Shown here piece by piece: positions 21,392 to 28,675 of a stretch of DNA of 64,000 nt. Source of the stretch: Mucinivorans hirudinis (GTDB taxonomy: Bacteria; Bacteroidota; Bacteroidia; Bacteroidales; Rikenellaceae); NCBI GenBank assembly GCA_000723505.1, contig HG934468.1:248001-312000 (forward strand), in the 5' to 3' direction. The notes below the pieces were generated by a model. It saw only the letters and a list, made by a program, of their open reading frames with translations, was not told the DNA's origin and did not search any database. Positions within the stretch are counted from its first letter, which is position 1, and each line of letters begins with the position of its first letter. The translations under genes and the position numbers were made by a program.

Positions 21392-22705
21392 CTACTCTAT
21401 TCTCTTTATATTCGCACCCAAAGCATTCAATCGCCCGTCAATATTTTGGTAGCCACGGTCTATCTGCTCCACATTCTGAATCACGCTCCTACCCTGCGCA
21501 CTCATTGCAGCAATCAGCAGTGCAACGCCGGCTCGAATATCGGGTGAGGTCATCCGCGTACCTCGAAGCTGCACCTGGTGGTTGTGTCCGATGACTGTCG
21601 CACGGTGAGGGTCGCATAGAATAATTTGCGCTCCCATATCAATTAGTTTATCAACAAAGAACAAACGACTCTCGAACATCTTTTGGTGAATCAACACCGA
21701 ACCCTTTGCCTGTGTGGCAACCACAAGAAATACAGAGAGTAAATCGGGAGTAAGTCCGGGCCAAGGGGCATCTGCAATGGTCATAATCGAGCCATCGAGA
21801 AAACTCTCTATCTCGTAATTGTCGTGGCAGGGGATGTAAATATCGTCACCCCGCTGCTCAAAATGAATACCCATACGATTGAATTGGGTGGGTATGATTC
21901 CAAGATTGTCGAACGAAACATCCTTGATGGTAATCTCGGAACGAGTCATTGCTGCCATTCCGATAAAGCTACCCACTTCAATCATATCGGGCAACATCGT
22001 GTGTGTGGTACCGCCAAGATAATCGACCCCTTCAATAGTAAGAAGGTTTGAGGCTATACCCGTGATATTCGCCCCCATACGCACCAACATTTTGCAGAGC
22101 TGTTGCAAATACGGTTCGCACGCTGCGTTGTAAATCACCGTTTTACCTCGCGCCATCACGGCTGCCATAACAATGTTTGCCGTTCCCGTAACAGATGCTT
22201 CGTCCAAGAGCATATACCCACCCTGCAAACCACCATCTGGCGCAGCGAGAACGTTCAACGAATTATCCTCATTTGGCTCATACCTCGCCCCAAGATTTTG
22301 GAAACCAATAATATGAGTATCCAGCCGCCTACGACCAATCTTATCACCACCGGGCTTGGGCATCGCAGCCCTACCAAAACGAGCCAACATCGGTCCGAGC
22401 ATCATCACCGACCCGCGTAGGCGACTCGCCGCCCGCGAAAATTCAGGACTGAACATATAATCAACATCCACATCAACCGCTCGGAACGAGTAACTACCCT
22501 CCCCCACCTTCTCGGTCTCCACACCCATTTTGCCGAGCAACTCTATAAGCTGCATCACATCAACAATATCGGGAATATTATGAATCGTAACCTTTTCAGG
22601 CGTTAACAGAACAGCGCAGAGAATCTGCAGCGCCTCATTTTTAGCACCTTGCGGAGTAATTTCACCTTTCATCGGACATCCGCCCAAAACTTCAAAAGTA
22701 GCCAT
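21392..22705 (-). CDS. murA: UDP-GlcNAc 1-carboxyvinyltransferase with Asp in place of Cys
   Basis: First committed step of peptidoglycan synthesis: transfers enolpyruvate from PEP to UDP-GlcNAc. The 437 residues match MurA, with GGCPMKGEITPQGAKNEALQ at the N-terminus and RGSVMMLGPMLARFGRAAMP near 98-115. The active-site loop reads PKPGGDKIGRR, so residue 121 is Asp where E. coli has the fosfomycin-reactive Cys115. Enzymes with this change are active but insensitive to fosfomycin, so intrinsic resistance at the target level is expected. Confidence 0.95.
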   Translation of the reverse strand: MATFEVLGGCPMKGEITPQGAKNEALQILCAVLLTPEKVTIHNIPDIVDVMQLIELLGKMGVETEKVGEGSYSFRAVDVDVDYMFSPEFSRAASRLRGSVMMLGPMLARFGRAAMPKPGGDKIGRRRLDTHIIGFQNLGARYEPNEDNSLNVLAAPDGGLQGGYMLLDEASVTGTANIVMAAVMARGKTVIYNAACEPYLQQLCKMLVRMGANITGIASNLLTIEGVDYLGGTTHTMLPDMIEVGSFIGMAAMTRSEITIKDVSFDNLGIIPTQFNRMGIHFEQRGDDIYIPCHDNYEIESFLDGSIMTIADAPWPGLTPDLLSVFLVVATQAKGSVLIHQKMFESRLFFVDKLIDMGAQIILCDPHRATVIGHNHQVQLRGTRMTSPDIRAGVALLIAAMSAQGRSVIQNVEQIDRGYQNIDGRLNALGANIKRIE

Positions 22706-22741
22706 ACAATACCTATTTTTACGTAGTAAAGTTAATATTTT

Positions 22742-22772
22742 TTTGAATATCTACAAAATCGAATTACATTTG
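22742..22772 (+). promoter_or_regulatory. Near-consensus promoter abutting a start codon
   Basis: TTTG at 22742-22745, a 19-base spacer, then TACATTTG at 22765-22772: a complete match to the Bacteroidetes consensus TTTG-N19-TAnnTTTG. The ATG of the glycosyltransferase gene is at 22777, only four bases after the -7 box, so the transcript should begin at or next to the start codon (leaderless). Confidence 0.7.
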
Positions 22773-22776
22773 TGGT

Positions 22777-23496
22777 ATGACTCAAAAAAAGTTATCCATA
22801 ATAACAGTAGTATGGAATGCGGCGGCGGAGTTAGAAAGGACACTCGCTAACATTTACGCCCTGAAAACCCCGGAAATTGAGAGCATCGTAATAGACGGCG
22901 GCTCCACGGACGGCACTCGAGAAGTTATCGAGCGATACGCGCCCGATTATTGGGTGAGCGAGCGCGATAATGGGCTCTATGATGCTATGAATAAGGGGAT
23001 TGAGGCTGCGAATGGTAAGTATATCTGGTTTGTGAATGCGGGGGATAGGATTCACCAAATGCCCCAATTAGAGGATAAAGACATCTATTTCGGAGAGACG
23101 CTCATAACGGATATGGAGGGTTGCCACCTTGGACTGCGAAGTAAGCGGTTACCGGAACACCTTACTTGGCGTTCGCTTGTGAGCGGAATGGTGGTTTGTC
23201 ACCAATCGTTTATCGTGCGGCGAGAGATTGCACCGCTATATAATTTGGAGTATCGCTATGCGGCGGATATTGAGTGGGTCATAGAATGTTTGGAGCGCGC
23301 TCGTACCATTGAGAATACCCATCTGATATTATCCGAATTTGCCGAAGGTGGCATCTCAACTGCCAATCGCTACGCCAGCCTACGAGAACGTTGGAGAATT
23401 ATGGTTGCCAAATACGGATTTTTCCGCACCGTGACTGCGCACATTGGCTTTGTATTGGCAAAGCCATTCGGCAAAAAGTATAGACAAAAGCATTGA
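22777..23496 (+). CDS. Family 2 glycosyltransferase
   Basis: A 239-residue GT-A enzyme. KLSIITVVWNAAAELERTL opens the fold, IDGGSTDGTREVIERY carries the nucleotide-binding Asp, and SERDNGLYDAMNKGIEAANG followed by FVNAGD supplies the metal-binding Asp, a pattern of WcaA/colanic-acid-like GT2 enzymes. The ATG at 22777 is required because the family begins at KLSIITVV. The UbiA gene follows after 36 bases. Its acceptor glycan is unknown. Confidence 0.87.
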   Translation: MTQKKLSIITVVWNAAAELERTLANIYALKTPEIESIVIDGGSTDGTREVIERYAPDYWVSERDNGLYDAMNKGIEAANGKYIWFVNAGDRIHQMPQLEDKDIYFGETLITDMEGCHLGLRSKRLPEHLTWRSLVSGMVVCHQSFIVRREIAPLYNLEYRYAADIEWVIECLERARTIENTHLILSEFAEGGISTANRYASLRERWRIMVAKYGFFRTVTAHIGFVLAKPFGKKYRQKH

Positions 23497-23532
23497 ATAT
23501 CAAGAAAGTCCCGATAGATACAAAAATTCCAG

Positions 23533-24393
23533 ATGAAGAGATACCTGTCATTAATCAAATTCTCACATACAATATTTGCAATGCCCTTTGCTCTGATTGG
23601 TTACGCAATGGGGGTACGAGATGGTGGATTTTCGTGGCAGATACTGGTGGGCGTTATTGCTTGTATGGTGTTGGCACGCTCGGCGGCAATGGCTTTCAAC
23701 AGGGTTGTAGACAGGCGTTTTGATGCCGCAAACCCACGTACGGCAACACGGGAGATTCCGGCAGGAAAAATATCGGTTGCAGCGGCTCGTCTGTTTGTGG
23801 TGATTTGCTCGGTAGGCTTTATTGCTGTGGCAGCTACTTTCAACACACTAACTCTGATTCTTTCGCCCGTGGCATTGGCGGTGATTTTGGGATATAGTTA
23901 TATGAAGCGGTTTACCTCGCTATGTCACTTGGTACTTGGGTTGGGGCTGGCTATTGCTCCCTCAGCGGCATACATAGCAGCAACAGGCACTCTTACCCTC
24001 CTTTCTATACTCTACTCTTTTGTGGTGCTCACTTGGGTTGCGGGTTTCGACATCATCTTCGCCCTGCAGGACGTGGAGTTTGATAGCTCCGCCGGACTAT
24101 TCTCTATTCCGTCAAAGATTGGCATCGGAAATGGACTCATTGTCAGTGGCGCACTACATTTTTTAACGCTCTGTTCCGCCATCGCTGCCGCAGGGTTGAT
24201 GATAGATCAATATCAAGCAAACAGACCTTTGTTATGGAGTGGCGTAGTGGCATTCGGCATATTACTGCTCTATCAGCACCTAATCGTAAAACCCACCGAT
24301 TTGAGCCGCGTAAATCTCGCATTCGGCACAACAAACGGCATCGCAAGCATAGTATATGCAACCCTTGTGATTGCATCTATCTGGTTTGCATAA
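23533..24393 (+). CDS. UbiA-family polyprenyltransferase, MqnP-like
   Basis: A 286-residue membrane prenyltransferase with eight or nine hydrophobic helices. The first Asp-rich motif is NRVVDRRFDAANPRTATREI near residue 58, and FALQDVEFDSSAG near 175 is the second. The NPRT..REIPAG pattern fits the subgroup labelled 4-hydroxybenzoate polyprenyltransferase-like, which in several lineages is MqnP of the futalosine menaquinone pathway. That assignment is an inference: no other mqn gene is in the window, and MenA or UbiA roles cannot be excluded. Confidence 0.8.
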   Translation: MKRYLSLIKFSHTIFAMPFALIGYAMGVRDGGFSWQILVGVIACMVLARSAAMAFNRVVDRRFDAANPRTATREIPAGKISVAAARLFVVICSVGFIAVAATFNTLTLILSPVALAVILGYSYMKRFTSLCHLVLGLGLAIAPSAAYIAATGTLTLLSILYSFVVLTWVAGFDIIFALQDVEFDSSAGLFSIPSKIGIGNGLIVSGALHFLTLCSAIAAAGLMIDQYQANRPLLWSGVVAFGILLLYQHLIVKPTDLSRVNLAFGTTNGIASIVYATLVIASIWFA

Positions 24394-24434
24394 CCTTCAG
24401 AAAGATAACATCTCGGCACGGAGGTAACTCATAT

Positions 24435-24486
24435 GGAGGCTTCTAGAAATTAGCCGCTGTGTTATTTTGGAATTTTTATAAGCCGT
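24435..24486. repeat. Short palindromic repeat, family copy 2
   Basis: GGAGGCTTCTAGAAATTAGC at 24435 and the reverse-complement-like half ending in AAGCC near 24484 match copies at 26719 and 28482. It overlaps the last codons of dusB, so the repeat supplies that gene's stop region. Confidence 0.55.
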
Positions 24487-25498
24487 CATATATATATGGC
24501 GGTGGTGTATGGCTCATATCATAATCTCCCCATCGCTCCGTGATTTGTTCTAAGATATTGCGAACACCTTCGGCGGTAGGCTCGGTGACCAATCTCAAAC
24601 GAGTCTCCTTGAAGTTGGGCAGAGATTTGAAATAGCAACTCAAGTGCCGGCGAAGCTCCAACACCCCCACTCGCTCACCTTTATAGCTCACAGAAACATC
24701 CAAATGCCTCTTGGCAAGCTCAACACGTTCCCTGACAGATGGTTGAGCCATTTTAATTCCATTCTCTAAGAAGTGCTTGACCTCGCGAAAAACCCAAGGA
24801 CGTCCGAATGTTGCTCTGCCAATCATCACACCATCAACACCATATCTATCGAAAACCTCGGACGCCCGCTCCCCACCGGTAATATCTCCATTGCCGATAA
24901 TGGGAATTTTAATTAGAGGATTATTTTTGACTTTTCCTATTAGCGTCCAATCTGCCTCGCCTCTGTACATCTGTGCCCGCGTCCTTCCGTGAATTGTGAG
25001 CGCCTGTATACCAACATCCTGCAAGCGCAGAGCAATCTCTTCTATATTCTTGTTCTCCTCGTCCCATCCCAGGCGAGTTTTCACCGTCACCGGCAATTTG
25101 ACACTCTCTACTATCCTACGCGTCATCTCCACCATCTTCGCCACATCTCGCATCATTCCCGACCCTGCACCACGCCCGGCAATTTTCTTAACGGGACATC
25201 CAAAGTTAATATCAATCAATTCAGGGGAGGCACTCTGAGCTATCAAAGCAGCCTCTACCATAGGCTCAATTTCACTTCCGTATATCTGAACTCCTATCGG
25301 TCTCTCCGCCGGGTCGATGGCAAGTTTGGCTACCGACTTTGCGGCATCTCGTATCAGCGCATCGGCATTAATAAACTCCGTATAGACCATATCCGCCCCA
25401 AACTCCCTACAAATTAGTCTAAACGACTGGTCTGTCACATCCTCCATAGGCGCAAGCAACAGCGGACGCTCACCCAAATCCAAACTAGCTATCTTCAT
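24476..25498 (-). CDS. dusB: tRNA-dihydrouridine synthase
   Basis: FMN enzyme that reduces uridines in tRNA D-loops; 340 residues. Motifs: LLLAPMEDVTDQSFR at the N-terminus, DINFGCPVKKIAGRGAGSG near 95 with the catalytic Cys, VKTRLGWDE, LTIHGRTRAQMYRG near 165 and IGNGDITG near 200. Assignment to the DusB-like group is by overall sequence. It overlaps the rmuC gene by 14 bases. The final codons run into a palindromic repeat. Confidence 0.9.
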   Translation of the reverse strand: MKIASLDLGERPLLLAPMEDVTDQSFRLICREFGADMVYTEFINADALIRDAAKSVAKLAIDPAERPIGVQIYGSEIEPMVEAALIAQSASPELIDINFGCPVKKIAGRGAGSGMMRDVAKMVEMTRRIVESVKLPVTVKTRLGWDEENKNIEEIALRLQDVGIQALTIHGRTRAQMYRGEADWTLIGKVKNNPLIKIPIIGNGDITGGERASEVFDRYGVDGVMIGRATFGRPWVFREVKHFLENGIKMAQPSVRERVELAKRHLDVSVSYKGERVGVLELRRHLSCYFKSLPNFKETRLRLVTEPTAEGVRNILEQITERWGDYDMSHTPPPYIYDGL

Positions 25499-26702
25499 AA
25501 TTATCGGTTAATTGCTGTGGCAACTTCTTGGAATTTTTTATACCCATCTGACGCAATCTCTCGGCTCTGCGAACTAGATTACCCGCACCAGAATTTAGTT
25601 GCGAGTAACTCTTTTCATATAGCTCCTCGCTCTTTTTTATGGACTTACCAAGTTCGGAAATGGTATCTACAAAGCCTACGAATTTGTCGTAGAGTTCGCC
25701 ACCCTGCCGTGCTATTTCGAGCGCGTTTTTGCTCTGCGAATCGCGTTTCCAGAGGTCGTCCACAATCCTAAGAATAGCAAAAAGATTTGTCGGGCTACTC
25801 ATTATCACCCCCTTAGAATATGCATCGTACCACAAATCGTTGTCGTTCTGCAGTGCGAGAAGAAATGCCGGCTCGTTGGGAATAAACATTATTGTAAAGT
25901 CGGGCGAGGCTACAAGTTTTTGATATGATTTCTGACTCAGTGAGTTAATATGATTTCTAATGGAGGCAAGGTGCAGTGATAGCTCCTTGGCATCCTGATT
26001 CTCGCAATAGGTGACATAGTTAACAAGAGAAACCTTTGAGTCGATGACAACCTGCTTGCCTTCAGGTAAAAAGAGAATCACGTCGGGGCGAACCGTGCGC
26101 CCGTTACCATCCTTGAGAGAGTGTTGGGCTTGAAAATGAACATCACGCGTAAGACCCGAATTTTCGAGCAGTGTCTCAAGAATCATCTCACCCCAATCAC
26201 CCTGCGCCTTTGAGTTGCCCTTGAGTGCCGCAGTTAAATTATTCGCCTCGCGACTCATCTGTAAATTCAATTCAGCCAATCGCTTAACCTCCATTTGAAG
26301 CGCAAATCGTTGTTTAGACTCCTGCTCGATACGCTCACGAAATTTGTCTATCTGTTCGCCGAATGGTTTGAGCAAAGCGCTCAAAGAGTCGTTATTTTGC
26401 ATACTCATCGCCCGCGACTTGTTCTCCAAAATCTCGTTTGCCAATACATTGAACTTTGCCGAAAACTGCTCGCTCATCTGCCCTCGCTCGCTATTGAACA
26501 GAGCCAAAAGTTCAGTCCGCTCGTTATCCATATCGCGCTGTCTCTGAACATTCATAGCCACCCTCTCGGCGAGAATTGCCGAGTTGAGTCGCTCTTGAGT
26601 GAGATCCGCAGCCAACTCAGCATTCTGCTTGCACTTCTTCAGGTAAAGGAAGATGAAAAAGGTTGCAGCAACTGCACCTACTATTGCAAAAAATATCTCC
26701 AT
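25485..26702 (-). CDS. rmuC: DNA recombination protein RmuC
   Basis: A 405-residue protein with one N-terminal membrane segment (FFAIVGAVAATFFIFLYL), a long coiled coil to about residue 170, and the RmuC domain beginning near KGNSKAQGDWGEMILETLLE. The VRPDVILFLPEGKQVVIDSK stretch resembles a PD-(D/E)XK nuclease core. Relatives limit recombination at inverted repeats. Overlap with dusB suggests one transcript. Confidence 0.92.
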   Translation of the reverse strand: MEIFFAIVGAVAATFFIFLYLKKCKQNAELAADLTQERLNSAILAERVAMNVQRQRDMDNERTELLALFNSERGQMSEQFSAKFNVLANEILENKSRAMSMQNNDSLSALLKPFGEQIDKFRERIEQESKQRFALQMEVKRLAELNLQMSREANNLTAALKGNSKAQGDWGEMILETLLENSGLTRDVHFQAQHSLKDGNGRTVRPDVILFLPEGKQVVIDSKVSLVNYVTYCENQDAKELSLHLASIRNHINSLSQKSYQKLVASPDFTIMFIPNEPAFLLALQNDNDLWYDAYSKGVIMSSPTNLFAILRIVDDLWKRDSQSKNALEIARQGGELYDKFVGFVDTISELGKSIKKSEELYEKSYSQLNSGAGNLVRRAERLRQMGIKNSKKLPQQLTDNYEDS

Positions 26703-26718
26703 CCGCCCTATGTGAAAT

Positions 26719-26777
26719 GGGGACTTCTAAAAATTAGCCATCGGTTATTTTGGAATTTTCACAAGCCCCCTTAATTA
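26719..26777. repeat. Short palindromic repeat, family copy 3
   Basis: GGGGACTTCTAAAAATTAGC at 26719 is followed by TTTTGGAATTTT and ends in AAGCCCCC near 26770, an imperfect palindrome of about 52 bases. The left arm is identical to the end of the element at 14223. It lies between the rmuC start and the phosphatase stop. Confidence 0.7.
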
Positions 26778-26797
26778 ATAATGAACTCTCTACACGC

Positions 26798-28105
26798 CTA
26801 TGGTTTCATCAACGTGTCAATCTTCCGCGGTATATCCGTATTATCAATCTTACCACTAAACCGCTCAGCACCAACACCAATAGCAAACACGGGTACATAA
26901 GCCGGTGTGTGCGAACCTGTGGTGAAGCCTACACCCGCTTTTGAAGCCAACATATCGACAGCCGCATTAGCGCAATTCTTCTTACTCTTCTCAAATGCAA
27001 CCAACAGCTCCAACTCATCGCGCGATGACACCTTAACACTATTCCAGAAACCCATATAGTCGGTCAAAACTTTACGCGCCGCCTGCCAATCCTCGCACTG
27101 CTCCAAAAGCGTAACAAGCTCTGCACGAGATGATTTCTGACTAAAAAGTAGCGACAAATTCGTGTCGTAGCCCATTGAGTTGAGTCCCAATGTTAGTCCG
27201 CCCGTCTCGTGGTCAGCAGTAACAATGATTAGCGTCTCGTTCGGATATCTATGATAAAACTCCAAAGCCTTTGCAATAGCATTATCCATATCCTTGACTT
27301 CGTGCACAATAGACGCAGCGTCGTTTGCGTGTGCCGCCCAGTCTATCTGTCCGCCCTCTATCATAATGAAGAAACCTCTCTTATTCATCAAGAAGTTGAT
27401 GGCTCTTTCGGTCATATCTGTCAGCGTCAAATCATCCTCTTTAGAGTCGATAGCAAGCGGAAGATTTGCCGGATTTTTACCCTCAGCCTGTTCCCAATAC
27501 ATTTTAGCTCCCTTCAAATCCGTACCTAAACCCTTCATTATCTCATACCCACCTGCCAGCAGCTCATCATAACGATTTTTTTCGCCCTTAGGTTTCAACA
27601 TACCAGCACCTGCGTAAAGGTCGAAACCCGTTGTGGGCATCCAACCCGCTATCTCGTAGTACATATTGCGGTCAGGTTCGTGGGCATAGAATGCGGCAGG
27701 AGTTGCGTGGTCGATACTCACCGAGGTCACCACACCGACTTTATATCCGCGCGCCTTTACTTTTTCAGCAATAGTCTCCATCTTTTGGGTGCGGTCGGCA
27801 TTCATCGAGATGGTATTTATTGATGTTTTGTTTCCCGTTGCCAGCGCTGTACCTGCTGCCGCCGAGCAGGTCGTTAGGCGATTGGCTGCTTGTGTGGTCA
27901 CCATTCCCGAGTATGGAAATTGTGTGAAATTCAACTTTTCAAAGCCTATTTTACCATCGCGCGCCGCAAGGGCTGCTTCGGCAAGAGCGACTTGTGTAAA
28001 ACCCATACCGTCACCTATGAAAAGAAACACATACTTGGGTGTTTTAGCCCCTTGTACCGCTATAACGGTAAAGAAAGCAATGACAATGGTAATAATTTTT
28101 TTCAT
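26798..28105 (-). CDS. Alkaline phosphatase, periplasmic
   Basis: A 435-residue PhoA-superfamily phosphomonoesterase. The signal peptide is MKKIITIVIAFFTVIAVQGA. Metal-binding Asp32 lies in FIGDGMGF, the nucleophile Ser in RLTTCSAAAGTALATG near residue 80, then EGGQIDWAAHAND and TADHETGGLTLG supply zinc ligands. The start at 28105 (or 28108) is preferred over 28135 because the putative promoter box at 28131-28124 lies between them. It would release phosphate from organic esters outside the cytoplasm. Confidence 0.92.
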   Translation of the reverse strand: MKKIITIVIAFFTVIAVQGAKTPKYVFLFIGDGMGFTQVALAEAALAARDGKIGFEKLNFTQFPYSGMVTTQAANRLTTCSAAAGTALATGNKTSINTISMNADRTQKMETIAEKVKARGYKVGVVTSVSIDHATPAAFYAHEPDRNMYYEIAGWMPTTGFDLYAGAGMLKPKGEKNRYDELLAGGYEIMKGLGTDLKGAKMYWEQAEGKNPANLPLAIDSKEDDLTLTDMTERAINFLMNKRGFFIMIEGGQIDWAAHANDAASIVHEVKDMDNAIAKALEFYHRYPNETLIIVTADHETGGLTLGLNSMGYDTNLSLLFSQKSSRAELVTLLEQCEDWQAARKVLTDYMGFWNSVKVSSRDELELLVAFEKSKKNCANAAVDMLASKAGVGFTTGSHTPAYVPVFAIGVGAERFSGKIDNTDIPRKIDTLMKP

Positions 28106-28123
28106 CATATACATTTTATTGTA

Positions 28124-28131
28124 CAAAGATA
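28124..28131 (-). promoter_or_regulatory. Putative phosphatase -7 box
   Basis: Minus-strand TATCTTTG matches TAnnTTTG and lies 19 bases before the ATG at 28105. A poor -33 element (TTCG, 28154-28151) is at the right distance. Confidence 0.45.
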
Positions 28132-28135
28132 ACAT

Positions 28136-28675
28136 AAAAAAGTGAAACTACGAAAAGCGAAGAAACAGTATTTCAGAGGCAACTCATATGAAAGTTATGT
28201 AAAAAACTGGTTACTAGCATCTTTACTTTATTAAAACCACGCTAGCAGAATTGAGTTTGCCTTACTCTATGGCGGTAGAGTCCAATTTCTCAAATATGTG
28301 ACAAACAATGTTTTCGCAGTAAAATCAACGAGTAATTTCGCGGCAAAACATTGTTTGCTCAAAATATTTTGCGTAAATTGGAGCTGAAAAGTGCTTATCA
28401 TTAATAGACACCCCACTTATTTTCCAATACTCTATCCTGCACTTGACACGGGTGCTGATTGCGATATTTATCAATGAAGTACAGGATCTTCTAAAAATTA
28501 GCCGTTGGTTGTTTTGTAATTTTAGAAGCCCCCCCCCCCCCTTAAATAAATTTACAAGATAGTATTGTGCAATAAATTCGTCATAAAAATATGGGGTGAT
28601 TGATTAAAATTAGCAGTAAAGTGCCACGAAATCAACTCGCTTGTTCGATGGAAGTCTTAATAACGTCCGCAATTT
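28136..28675. other. Intergenic gap with repeat and 13-C run
   Basis: No credible gene in about 540 bases between the BlaR1-like stop and the phosphatase promoter. It contains palindromic repeat copy 4 at 28482-28545, including a run of 13 C at 28529-28541. Confidence 0.5.
28482..28545. repeat. Short palindromic repeat, family copy 4, with poly-C
   Basis: The left arm GATCTTCTAAAAATTAGCC and right arm GTAATTTTAGAAGCC are nearly complementary and match the other copies. The right end carries 13 consecutive C bases, longer than the 4-5 in other copies, which suggests slippage expansion. Confidence 0.7.
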
